This document shows positions 6,682 through 16,403 of a stretch of 22,211 nucleotides of DNA, one piece after another. Numbering within the stretch: the first letter of the stretch is position 1; the number at the start of each line of letters is the position of its first letter. The translations under genes were made by a program, and so were the position numbers. The stretch comes from Rhizophagus sp. LPA8_4_AMF. Lineage: Eukaryota; Glomeromycota; Glomeromycetes; Glomerales; Glomeraceae. A model generated the notes under the pieces. That model did not search any database. It was not told the DNA's origin and saw only the letters and a list, made by a program, of their open reading frames with translations. The stretch is taken from positions 1-22,211 of the forward strand of contig JADRCO010001136.1 in the NCBI GenBank assembly GCA_021464525.1, written 5' to 3'.

Positions 6682-7865
6682 TTACAAATGAGCCCTCACA
6701 AGTTCTTTTTCGTTTCTACCCTTATCGTATCTTATATTGTTATATAGTTTAATTCCTTTCGTTTCCATAACTTTGCGTAATTCTTCATATGTATCCGAAG
6801 CGTATTGAATCCTTAGATGAGATCTAGTACCAAATGGGAGTAACCAATCCCCATCTCTATAAAGTAGATCCTTTCTTAGAAATTTTTGATCAGGATCCAA
6901 TTCTAATGGAATAACTCTATCTCTGAGCATGAAAGTTGGGATAAAGGTATTGCTCCGATCAAATATTAGATTTTTAAGGTTCCAAGAAGGCCCGAAATCT
7001 GGAGAGAAGCGAGTACGATAAGTCTCAATATCATCACGCATTAATAAACCTCCAACTTGTACGATATTTTCTATCATCCACAAAGTAGTGGCTTTAGAAA
7101 TTCTTACATTGCCTTTAAAAGTTAAAAATGTCACTCCCCCTATTTCAAGATGTACACCGGAAACCAAGTCTCTTTGACAGTAACCGTACCAGAATTATTT
7201 GGAAGTATACGACAAGGTTCAAAGAAAGAAGTTCTTTCATGAATGGCTAAAGCTTGACATGCTACATTAACTATACTAGGTACAACTTGATCATAAAATT
7301 CCAAATATTTAAAACCTTCTCCAATTGCATAATTAGGTATACCATGAGCACCAACAGTATCCCAAAGCCCGAGAAATTTTATAATTGGTTTTTCAGAATC
7401 AGGATAACTGTATGACTTTTTAAAGTCATCAGATCCACTTCCTTCCGGATGATAAATCATATCTCTATTACGATAAATCTCATAAGCAAGATCAATACGT
7501 TTGTCAATTTGATCAGGTGTAGTATTTTGATCAAGTTTCAGTATTCCACAATTTCGTATCATTCCGACAATACATCTCGCAGTGTAAGCGCCACGACTAA
7601 AACCAAAAAGCCATATATCATCATCAGGATTATAATGATTAACTATATATTTGTAACCTTCTTTGATTTTAGTATCAAGCTTTAGAGCTATAGCTCCATC
7701 TATGACAAATTTCAAGGGCGATTCTCCAATTCCGATTCCATCAATATACACAACGCATTGTTGGTTATCTCTTTCAAGTAATTCTTGATATAATACAAAA
7801 ATGGTAGTTCTGGAATTTGGATTATTCCAAGTACCATCACACAATACGACGATATTTTTACTCAT
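6682..7865 (-). pseudogene. DUF2235 alpha/beta-hydrolase (Tle1-like fold) with one frameshift
   Basis: The reading frame from ATG at 7865 gives L-C-D-G-T-W-N at 8-14, nucleophile motif G-F-S-R-G-A-Y-T-A-R with Ser90, and G-L-W-D-T-V-G-A with Asp169, all diagnostic of DUF2235 (T6_Ser_hydrolase_Cat-like) proteins. It reaches E-T-W-F-P, then runs into a stop at 7140. The expected continuation G-V-H-L-E-I-G-G, with the candidate catalytic His, is present directly after but in another frame (open to 6682), as if one base were missing near 7156. The second frame has no ATG of its own, and no plausible intron repairs the shift. Total length of about 395 codons fits the family. In bacteria related enzymes are secreted phospholipases; fungal members are of unknown function. 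Either a young pseudogene or a sequencing indel. Confidence 0.85.
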
Positions 7866-8483
7866 TTTTTCGTTTTCTTGAAAATTCGTTTTGAAGAGTT
7901 TAATAAAGATGAAAAGAAATATGGATTATTTAAATAAAATGAAATTACAAATCCGCTGGATTAATTCAGGTCATATTTATAAATTTTTTTACAAAAAAAA
8001 AAAAAAAAAAAAAAATGAATTATTTACGAATCTATTGAGATTCACATATGTATTTCTATTCAACAAAAAAGAGACTTTCATTTTGTTTAAAGAAACCTTA
8101 TCCCGTTTTGGAAATTATCCTCAAAATTGAGTAAATGAATTAAATAATCGTGGATAAAATAATTTATGGAAATGATATTGTGCGACTGGGATATATTTTT
8201 AAAATTAGAAAATGATGACAATTTATCCATCAACTCGAATTTTAAAAATAAATTTAAATTTCCCATCTAACCAAGATTAGAATACAGTGATTGAAAAGGG
8301 TAATATGTTTAATACAATATAAACAGTTAGCATAAAAAAAATGTCTTTTTCCGATTGGTGAATTAATTAGAGGCTTTGAAAAAAAAAAGAAAAACTTCAT
8401 TTCGCACGGTTGATTCATCTTTCGGATAGTCATAGAATTCGTGCGACGTAAACAAATAACAATAATCATGTGTTAAAACGCAT
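7866..8483. other. Upstream region of the DUF2235 gene
   Basis: AT-rich, with a 21-22-nt poly-A run near 7992-8014. Small open frames here (7891-8130 plus, 8254-8469 minus) are low-complexity K/F-rich reads of A/T tracts and are not supported as genes. Confidence 0.35.
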
Positions 8484-10247
8484 AAAGTAAAAATACTTAA
8501 AATATAATCAAAAATACTTAAAAATAAGCATCAATTTTAATTTTTTTCGATATACTTATAATATACTTAAAGTATGCCCAAAGTAACCTTAAAATATACT
8601 TATAATGTACTTGTATTATCCAGATACTTAAATTATACTTAAATATTTTTTTTACATGTTTAAAAATATTCTTATAATATACTTAAATTAAAATTTAAGT
8701 ACAATATGAGTATATTGTTTATATAAAATTAAATTTTAAATACATCATAAGAATATTTTAAACGCACTCAGACATTGGAAATGTCACAACACTTGTCGAT
8801 CACTAATAAAAAAATAATTTTATGTAACGATCATCAAATGTTTAGTTCGTCATGTGGTGTATTTTAAATTTTCATCATCATTTCCTCTTTGGTAATATTT
8901 TTTCTTTTGCAAAAATTGTCTCAAAAAAGGTTTTCCTCCAGATTGAACTTAAAAGTAGGTGCGTGTTTAATACAATTTAAATAATAAAAATATATGTAAT
9001 TTTATGAGAGGAAGAAGATCTCTTAAGTTAAAAAAGCTAGTTAGTTAGGTAGTTTTTGTGTAAATCGAAAAAAACCAATTTTTAATAAAAAAGAAATTTC
9101 TTTATTCCAATATTTTTAATCAATAAATACTTAATTTTTAGGTATAATTTTGTGAAATAAACAACTTTTATTAAGCTTGAAAAGATGATTAATCATCCAG
9201 ATTTTTTGTTATTCATTAATTTTGTTAATTAGAACGCCAATAAATCTTTCTTATTTATTAAAATAATACTGTTAGACCTATTTGGTATTATAAATTGTTT
9301 TTTAATTGAAAATTTGGCTCGTTTTTTTTTTTATTATTTAAACTAAACCTTCTATACTGAATCTTTGCTGAATTAAATTTAAAATTTTTATTTTCTATTT
9401 AATAAATTGCAAGATTTACACAATCATTATAATTACTTTAACATGAAAATAAAATAAAAAATTATTTATTCATAAAGAAAATTTTGTCAACTGTATGTCA
9501 TAAATACAAATACTGTAAAGAAATAAAAATAAATAAGTAAAATATTTTTATATATATATAAAGTAGCGTTAAAATAAAAGATATTTATGAAATATTAAAA
9601 AAAATAAGCAAAAGAAAAAGGTTGGAAAAGTTTTCTTATTGCTTTACTCGTTTACTATATTAAAATTGACATTTAATAGACAACTTTCTTTGAACAGATT
9701 GAACTGAATAAAGCAAAATTTTTAATTTTTAAAGTTTATAAAAGTTGTTCTTAAGAACCAGACGAACATGTCTATAATAAATGTTACATTGTGTAAATTC
9801 AGTGTTACCTATTACCTGAAAATTTCGATTTTGACAAAATTTAGGCCGGCATTATGAATTTGGCCAGAGTTAAGAAAATTTTGACCAGAATTATGATTTG
9901 AAGATCGTCAAATTTTAACCATTTTGTTATTTGTATTTAAATTTTAGATATATCCTGTATACTTTAAGAACATACTGTACCAATAATTTGTATTGTGATA
10001 CTATCATATTACAAAAAAACTCCCTGTCTATTTTGTGACATTTCCACTGATTGTTAAATTCTGATTTAAGTATGTTTAAGTATAATTTAAGTATCTTGGA
10101 AAAATACAAGTACATTAAAAGTATATTTTAAGGTTATTTTAGGCATATTTTAAGTAGTATATTATGAGTATATCGCAAATTAAAATTGATACTCATTTTA
10201 AGTTTATTTTAATAAATTTTAAGTATATTTTAAGTATAAAACTTTCC
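8484..10247. mobile_element. AT-rich element with long terminal inverted repeats (about 1.76 kb)
   Basis: The block 8484-8655 is repeated in inverse orientation at about 10065-10247, with many ATACTTAAA/TTTAAGTAT motifs and shared landmarks: GCATCAATTTTAATTT against AAATTAAAATTGATAC, ACCTTAAAATATACTT against AAGTATATTTTAAGGT, and TAATGTACTTGTATT against AATACAAGTACATTA. A second inner pair, CATTGGAAATGTCACAA at 8774-8790 against TTGTGACATTTCCACTG at 10034-10050, extends the symmetry; the left arm carries about 100 bp extra. The interior shows no convincing open frame. No clear target-site duplication was found, so the outer limits are approximate. Probably a non-autonomous DNA transposon; superfamily unknown. 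Confidence 0.6.
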
Positions 10248-10547
10248 AAAGGGATAGTATTCTAAATATATTTTTTTTGTGCAGGACGTTACATGAAAAA
10301 GGCCTATTATGTGTTGTAATTGCTATAATAAATTCTTTCATACTGTATGCTTTCTGGTTTATGTCATTCAAAATAATATGGAACATTGTGTGTCAAAGGA
10401 ACTAATCATTAAAAACACAAAATGTTAATTATAGTTTGCTAGAGAATTTAACAAAAACTTTCCTGTTGTAAATCTTTGTTACAATAGTAGAATATTAATC
10501 AATATAAACTACGCAAAATATTTACACATTTTGATTTTAAGATGCAA
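10248..10547. other. Intergenic DNA between two elements
   Basis: AT-rich, with no gene, repeat or obvious regulatory site. Confidence 0.3.
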
Positions 10548-10555
10548 GAGAAAAG
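10548..10555. repeat. Target-site duplication, left side of hAT copy 2
   Basis: GAGAAAAG, perfectly repeated at 11718-11725 on the other side of the element. Confidence 0.85.
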
Positions 10556-11717
10556 TAATGCTCCGTACGGGGTCAGGTCAGACCCGGGTTATTGACCTGT
10601 CCTGAATTTTAAATCGAATCAGGATCGATCATTTAATGACTTGTAACCTGCATGACCGACCCAACAGGTTAGGGTCTTACTGTTGTTTTGACCCAGATCT
10701 ACTCAGGGTATCCGGATGATGCGTTTTTTTTCATTAAGCCACGAGATGAGAGAGTTTCTTTATCGCTATTGTTATTTTATACTTGTAAAAAACTTAAAAT
10801 ACAATGTCTGAGACTATTGATATTGTTGAACCAACAACTAAACTCGGAAAATGAAAAGCTTTATGTAATGAGCTTTTGTTTAAAATCTCTTTGAGGAGAA
10901 AGAACTCCCACCAGAGCATAAAGATGCAAATATGTATCATGTAGTCAGGTGTCTTAAATGTACACAAGTCACAAGAAAAAAAATTTTTATACAATATTCA
11001 ATTTAAAATATACATTTAATATTGATTACTTATAACCTTATATTGCTATTTCATAATGACATAATTCTTTTTTAAAACTCTAGAGGTAAAAAGACTTGAT
11101 TACGAAAAATTGGTGACTCCAATACGACCAATCTTTGGCGTCACTTAGAGAAATACAATCCAGAATACAAACAAACACTTTGTTTTTTATTTGAATAATA
11201 TGTTCTGTGTGATTGTTTTATCTAGAATAAAAATACATATATGATATATCCAGCCAAAAAAAATTATAAAATTAAAAATAATTAAAATGTTTTAAATACT
11301 TGACGATTAATTTTATTATTGTCTTGCTGATTATAAAAATTTAATATGAATTCGAGTTTGACCCGGGTTATCCGGGTTAAACTATAATCAGGTCAAGTTC
11401 GGGTTACACAGTTGATCAGCTCAAATACTCAAACCCAATTTACCACTGCGTAACCGTGAAAAGTGCATTTCACGTGATCATAGTAAATTTATTCTTCACT
11501 TCCGTCACACCCCTCCGCGTTTTCATTGTTTATATTTAACTGAGGGACTTAGTTTTTTTCGAGTAGGCAAAAACTTATTTGTCACTTGCTTATTTGTCAT
11601 CTGCACTTTCACGTGTTAGTGCATAATGCCGTAATGCCGGCCCTGTAGGTGCTTTTTTTCACGGTTACGCAGGGGTAGTTCTCAAACCCAACCCAACCCG
11701 ACCCGTACGGAGCACTA
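10556..11717 (+). mobile_element. hAT-derived non-autonomous element, copy 2 (1162 bp, with nested MITE)
   Basis: Ends are TAATGCTCCGTACGG and CCGTACGGAGCACTA, inverted repeats differing by one base, with a perfect 8-bp TSD. It is homologous to copy 1 in inverted orientation. On the plus strand it keeps BED zinc-finger pieces: a start-like M-S-E-T-I-D-I-V-E-P at about 10804, ending at an in-frame TGA; a frame with E-K-E-L-P-P-E-H-K-D-A-N and the Cys pair C-L-K-C at about 10894-10980; and I-G-D-S-N-T-T-N-L-W-R-H-L-E-K-Y-N-P-E-Y at 11109-11168. In the last, the second zinc His of copy 1 is Asn. No catalytic domain remains. Without the nested MITE its length (about 927 bp) is close to that of copy 1. 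Confidence 0.85.
11443..11675. mobile_element. Nested 233-bp MITE with TA target duplication (Tc1/mariner-like)
   Basis: Ends CCACTGCGTAACCGTGAAAA and, in complement, CCCCTGCGTAACCGTGAAAA differ by one base, and TA flanks both sides (11441-11442 and 11676-11677). hAT copy 1 lacks this block at the homologous site, so it inserted into copy 2 after the two hAT copies separated. A TA duplication with near-perfect terminal repeats is typical of Tc1/mariner-derived MITEs. The interior contains two CACGTG boxes and no coding capacity. Confidence 0.8.
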
Positions 11718-11725
11718 GAGAAAAG
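11718..11725. repeat. Target-site duplication, right side of hAT copy 2
   Basis: GAGAAAAG, identical to 10548-10555. Confidence 0.85.
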
Positions 11726-13479
11726 TGAATGAAATTAATACATAGACGAAAACTGCTATATTTTGTGCAAATGTTTGCGTCATTCCGATCACTTTTTTGT
11801 AAACGAAAAAGTTATTGAATACTTTATATGGTGATAACATTAACGAAGGATGGCTTCTTAACTGGAATTTACGTAGACCCGTTTTTTATTCAATTTGTTG
11901 CTATAATATAATTAATTAGCCCACAGTATATTATACCGAATAATTTGAAGAATTTGATTGGTTGAGTCGGTATAATTATGACCTTTAGGGACATAATATG
12001 TTCACATAATCGCTAAATGGATGTATGCCATTTTGACATTTTGTGATATTAGTAGAAGTTCTCAGAAAATTTGTTACAATTTCCACAATAGAAATTGACA
12101 TATTAAAAACAATGAAATGCACAGAATTTATAAAACTACCATTTTTTAAAAAATTATTATACAAATAAATTTATATTTTATTACTTTTATAACAGCACAT
12201 TTAAAAAAAAAATGAAATAGGCTCAAATACACGTAACAATATAAAAATTACTTCAAATACATAGAAAAGCGAAAAACCAGTAATTTCGTATAAAAGTATT
12301 AATAGTAGTGTTATGAATATCAAAGTTGTTATATAATATTTGAGCGGTTTCATACTTGCTGAGCAACTTTACTTAGGCTTCCTAAAGTTTATTTCATTTA
12401 GTAAAAATGAAAAATAAATGTAGTACAGTTATTATTTCATCAAAAAAAAGTATTTATTTTTTCGCAATACTTGAACACTATTAATAAAAATTAACATATG
12501 CGTGTTTTCTACTTGTCAAATGACTCTTATTAGCCATCCAAGTTTTGTTTCGTTATTATAAAATATATAAAAAACGCGTTTATTGTAAATAAAATAGTTT
12601 ACAGCTTAATAAATGATTTTTTGTAAGATATTTTTAATATGAAAAAATGAAAAAAGAGAGTGCTTGTAGGGAAATAATGTATTTGTAATGAATAAAAGAT
12701 TGTGTAAGTCATGTAACAATTGTAACACGTATAAGGTGGATAACGTAATAATAGTATGAAAAGTTGTGCACTTTACGTTACGTACCTTATATTATTATTA
12801 TAGTGAGTACGTTACTCTTTTGGCTAATCTACATTTCTCACTTTCTATATACTCGTTGTGAAGGCCCAAATATCTTTATTTCTGCACATATTTTAATGAA
12901 AGCTCTGCGTTTAAACTAGTATTTTGACTTATATTTAAAAATATTTAGTTTTGCTGATGATCAGTGTTGGTAAACTTCCTTTTTTTTGTTAGTAAAGCGC
13001 ATTTATATATTAATTATATATCAATTTATAGAAATACGTTGGATTAAAACAATTTAAAAGTTTTAAAACTATTCACTAACGCAATAGTGATATACGGATT
13101 TGCTAATTTCCCTATCATTCTGATTCGTTACCATCATTTTTCGCTCCTGATTGGCCGATTTTCTTGATCATGTCACGTGTAAAATTTATTCGGTAAATCA
13201 CGGAGTGTCTCGTCGATTGACTGATTGGTTAAAATTATACTTTTTTATTATCAAAAACGCCAATTTTTTTATTTTTTTTCTCATTTGATTTTTTTTTTTT
13301 TGAAAAAAAAAATAAAATAAAATAAAAATTTGTCTTAAAAATAAAAATAACTTTTATTGAAATATATTGTACATATTGACGTTTCGATAAATTTTGAAAT
13401 TTTATTTGCTTTTCCTTATTATTATCATGTGATAAAATAAACTTTTCCCGTTTCTTTTCATATATATCATGTGCAGTAA
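11726..13479. other. Long intergenic region without a supported gene
   Basis: AT-rich with stops in all frames and no coding-like composition. An inverted repeat TATAAGGTGGATAACGTA (12730-12747) pairs imperfectly with TACGTTACGTACCTTATA (12774-12791). ATTGG (reverse CCAAT) boxes occur near 11960, 13150 and 13225. A/T homopolymer stretches dominate 13260-13335. Confidence 0.4.
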
Positions 13480-13700
13480 GACGTCATTAGATCATGTGAA
13501 TTATATCCGCAGAAAATGCTATGCGCAGCCAGTTGAGTAACTTCGTCATGTGAGATCGATCGCCTGAAATGCGCAGCGAATTAATAAGATTTTATTTCGG
13601 CAAAAAATGTGTCATGCGCAGTGCAGTGAGTACGTCTCACAATACTTCTCCGCAGTAACTACACGTGGGCATGTGATTTAACTACGCTTGTACCACCTGC
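13480..13700 (+). promoter_or_regulatory. CpG-richer promoter-like cluster of TGCGCA and CATGTG motifs
   Basis: Inside very AT-rich DNA this block repeats ATGCGCAG (13532, 13568 and 13614), CCGCAG (13509 and 13650) and CATGTG or CACGTG (about 13495, 13548, 13662 and 13670), ending with CTACGCTTG. It lies 150-370 bp before the 177-aa gene. A similar combination (CTACGCTTG, CATCACATGA, ATGCGCAG) sits at 17281-17317 next to the minus-strand start at 17278. Shared regulatory input is inferred. Confidence 0.35.
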
Positions 13701-13854
13701 GTTTCATTTTTTTACTCGAAAGTTCTAAGATATTACGCAACATATGACTATATAATAGTGTTATACAATGACGTACTTTTAGAGTAATATTGATATTTGG
13801 TTATTTTTATATAAGGTAATATCATTTTGATTAGAAAAATCTCTCACGAAAAAA

Positions 13855-14388
13855 ATGGGACAGACACATCCCAAGCCAGAAACACATTCCAAGCCCAATT
13901 GTGATAAATCTAAAAATTATTTGTTCATTAATCTGCCACCAGCTCCACGAACATATACTGATGATTTTTGGAGGAAAGGAAACGATGATTGCAAATTTAG
14001 TGTTCGTGATATTGAGGCACTTAACCAATTTCGTCAGCTTGACCTTGAATTACTAAAGTCAGATGATGAAAAAGAATCAAAAATTAGGGAATTTTGCGCG
14101 AAGTATCACTGTGCTCGTATTCCATTAGATGTTGATAAAATTGGTTACGCGCGCGAGTTTTTTATCTTAGAATCAATATCATTTGATATTTATGGGGAAG
14201 AGTTAAAAGAGTATGGGGAGACCTTAATTGTTTGCATTGGTATAGAAGGCTCTGACGCACTGATGTACTTGGGTGGTAGTGGTAAATTGTACTTATCTTT
14301 GAGTGATGATCATCCGCTAAAAGTTTTGTATAATTACAAAGATACAGGCGCAAGAAGCTCTGATGTGTTTCAAAATACTGATTACTGA
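13855..14388 (+). CDS. Hypothetical protein, 177 aa, single exon
   Basis: An intact frame from ATG (context AAAAAAATGG) to TGA with a composition clearly unlike the AT-rich background, so it is very likely a gene. The N-terminal 30 residues are Lys/Pro/His-rich (M-G-Q-T-H-P-K-P), probably disordered. They are followed by a helical charged stretch (about 48-80) and a beta-rich C-terminal half with E-T-L-I-V-C-I-G-I-E-G-S-D-A-L-M-Y-L-G and G-K-L-Y-L-S-L. The pattern of an I-G, then G-D/A, then G-K-hydrophobic-Y strand is reminiscent of SMI1/KNR4 (SUKH) domains, but this is a weak visual impression. No signal peptide or membrane segment is seen. It is convergent with the 393-aa gene downstream. 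A candidate TATA-like TATATAA lies at about 13809-13815. Confidence 0.75.
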   Translation: MGQTHPKPETHSKPNCDKSKNYLFINLPPAPRTYTDDFWRKGNDDCKFSVRDIEALNQFRQLDLELLKSDDEKESKIREFCAKYHCARIPLDVDKIGYAREFFILESISFDIYGEELKEYGETLIVCIGIEGSDALMYLGGSGKLYLSLSDDHPLKVLYNYKDTGARSSDVFQNTDY

Positions 14389-14961
14389 AATATGTTTTTA
14401 AAACATATAATTTTGCTTCTTATCAAATAATATTTTTTATGTAAGTCTTTTCTAGAATTAGTAGATCATAATTGTATCTCATGAATTATTAGTTGCTTCT
14501 GATTAAGTCTCAGTATTTTTGTTGCAGTATTTTTATGTTCTATGAAGCTCTAACTATAAATACCATCTTTATTAAAAATTAATAATGCTATTATAACAAT
14601 TGTAGTATAGCGAAGTGGATTGATATTTTTTTCGTTTTTTTTTAAATTTTATTTTTCCAAGCATAAAGGTCAGAAAGATATGTACTTTATTATTTTTCAG
14701 AGGAGTAATGTGATGAATTTCTTAGACTCTAACCCATAAAACGAACATTAATACATCCAATTTAATTTTAATTTTTTGCTGTATATATAGCCATCTACAT
14801 TATTTTTGCAAATCCAACAATTCACACCAATATATTTCATTTATTTATATATTATTCCCGCCAGCATAAACTATAAGAAATTTTCAGTTTTAATCACATT
14901 TTACAAGAGAACTTTTCCAGGTGATATTTATGCAGATGATAGGCTACACAGCGATTATTGT
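14389..14961. other. Convergent 3' intergenic region
   Basis: Between two genes that face each other. It contains AT-rich DNA and probable poly(A) regions for both, with no additional gene seen. Confidence 0.35.
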
Positions 14962-16143
14962 TTAATCTCTTAATCTACGAAAAAAATTTGCAAATAAACT
15001 AATTCCAATAAAAATTAGGTATTCTCTATTTTCAAAAAAATCTACAATTAGATCTGTATATTTCTGTAATCCACTTTTAGTTTGTGTAGTTTGTGGAACT
15101 AGGTGAATACTACCTTCACTTTCAGCACAATTACACATGGTAAAATATTCAGTAATTTGCTTAGTTGTATCACCAATTTCTTCATAGTTAAAATCATATA
15201 CATATTCACATCGTTTACAAGGTTTGATTTTGCCAATTACAAGCACAGATTGCCGGTCCATTATGCTATTATAATTGTTTGTAAGATCCACCGAGTCTGC
15301 TATTCTCAAATAGCAGTATTTAATAAAATCATTATCATGAATTTTACTTTCTTTAATTTCTTCAGAATGGAAATACTGTGTACGCAGTAATGAATTTTTC
15401 AAAGAAATAGCCACACAGTTGACAGATACAGGTGATTGATTAAACATAGCCTGATTGGTTAAAATTTGTTCATTTTGAAGTGAAAGATATTTAAATTCCC
15501 GATCAACATATAATGGAGGTGCTTTGATAATCCTCTGAATTTTGAAAAACCGGCTGTATTCAGGATATACACCTGGGCTAGTTGTAATATCTAACAATTT
15601 TTGTTGATTATCAGAAATTATACAGATCGTTTTTGGCCATAAAGGACAATCTAACGGTAGAAAAGTACCAATTGTTTTTCTTATAGAATTTATAATTTCA
15701 CATAAATTTACTTCTTTTCCAATCATGGAATGACAAATTTGCCATCGAATTAATTTACTTATTAAACATCTGGAAGTAGAAGAAATTTGTGCATAAAAAA
15801 ATTCTAATAAACCTTCATCTATGAAATCATTCAACATAAATTCAAGATGAAGATCTTTGCATCGATCAGTAAATCCAATTATACTGTTTTCAAGAACACG
15901 TCTTATACCTAAATACTGTGATATAAACAGTATTTCAGCATAAACTTGCTGAGACTCTTTAAATGTCATAGTAGAAGGTTCTGTCACTATGAAATTGATG
16001 ATTTTTTCAAGTGCTAAAAAAGCATTTTTTTGAAATTGTGATAAATTGTTTGGATCATTTGTTATACTTCGTCGAAAGACGGTCTGACGTTGTTTAAAAG
16101 TTGATTTAAGATGGCCTAATTGAATAGTCGATAATGTATTCAT
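14962..16143 (-). CDS. Hypothetical tail-anchored protein, 393 aa, single exon
   Basis: A long intact frame, the largest in the window, starting at ATG 16143. I do not recognise the family. The N-terminal half is mostly helical (residues about 1-160, rich in Leu, Ile, Phe). A central part contains P-L-W-P-K-T-I-C-I-I and P-P-L-Y-V-D-R-E-F. Four cysteines form C-K-R-C (309-312) and C-N-C (337-339), which could bind metal. Residues about 375-389 (Y-L-I-F-I-G-I-S-L-F-A-N-F-F) form one hydrophobic segment, ended by R-R-L-R-D, which fits a C-terminal tail anchor in an organelle or ER membrane. There is no N-terminal signal peptide. An unusual near-palindrome lies about 90-150 bp upstream of the start. 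Confidence 0.8.
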   Translation of the reverse strand: MNTLSTIQLGHLKSTFKQRQTVFRRSITNDPNNLSQFQKNAFLALEKIINFIVTEPSTMTFKESQQVYAEILFISQYLGIRRVLENSIIGFTDRCKDLHLEFMLNDFIDEGLLEFFYAQISSTSRCLISKLIRWQICHSMIGKEVNLCEIINSIRKTIGTFLPLDCPLWPKTICIISDNQQKLLDITTSPGVYPEYSRFFKIQRIIKAPPLYVDREFKYLSLQNEQILTNQAMFNQSPVSVNCVAISLKNSLLRTQYFHSEEIKESKIHDNDFIKYCYLRIADSVDLTNNYNSIMDRQSVLVIGKIKPCKRCEYVYDFNYEEIGDTTKQITEYFTMCNCAESEGSIHLVPQTTQTKSGLQKYTDLIVDFFENREYLIFIGISLFANFFRRLRD

Positions 16144-16234
16144 GTTTTATTTGTTTTAAAAAAAAACTTTCAACTCTTTCTTGTAATAATATAAGCCAAT
16201 TTAATCATTAATGGATTGTATGGTGTTGTATTTA

Positions 16235-16287
16235 TAGTATTTATATTGGTTAACATCACGAAGTGACGTTAACCGATATAAATACCA
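16235..16287. repeat. 25-bp stem near-palindrome upstream of the 393-aa gene
   Basis: The arms 16235-16259 and 16263-16287 pair at 22 of 25 positions around a GAA loop (core TTGGTTAACATCAC-GAA-GTGACGTTAACC). Two of the three mismatches would be G-T or G-U wobbles. It sits 92-144 bp before the start codon, in the promoter or 5' UTR. It could be a hairpin in the transcript, a dyad binding site or a transposon relic. Confidence 0.65.
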
Positions 16288-16335
16288 CCGTTCTATATTA
16301 TTGTACGGCTAATGCAGATCATGCCTTATATTGTA

Positions 16336-16403
16336 CGCAAACTATTGATATCAATATTGAACGCAAATAAACTATTGATATCAATATTGAGCGCAAATAA
16401 ACT
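16336..16403. repeat. Tandem repeat with ATTGATATCAAT palindrome
   Basis: Units GCAAACTATTGATATCAATATTGAAC (26 bp) and a 30-bp version with AATA added, followed by a partial third copy GCAAATAAACTTTT. Each full unit contains the dyad AATATTGATATCAAT in complement. It is located 190-260 bp upstream of the 393-aa gene start. Confidence 0.6.

Noticed and set aside
7449-7685. Plus-strand frame inside the DUF2235 gene
   Set aside because: Antisense shadow of a strongly supported family member on the minus strand.
8254-8469. 71-codon minus frame upstream of the DUF2235 gene
   Set aside because: Contains a homopolymer F run and no recognisable feature; typical spurious frame.
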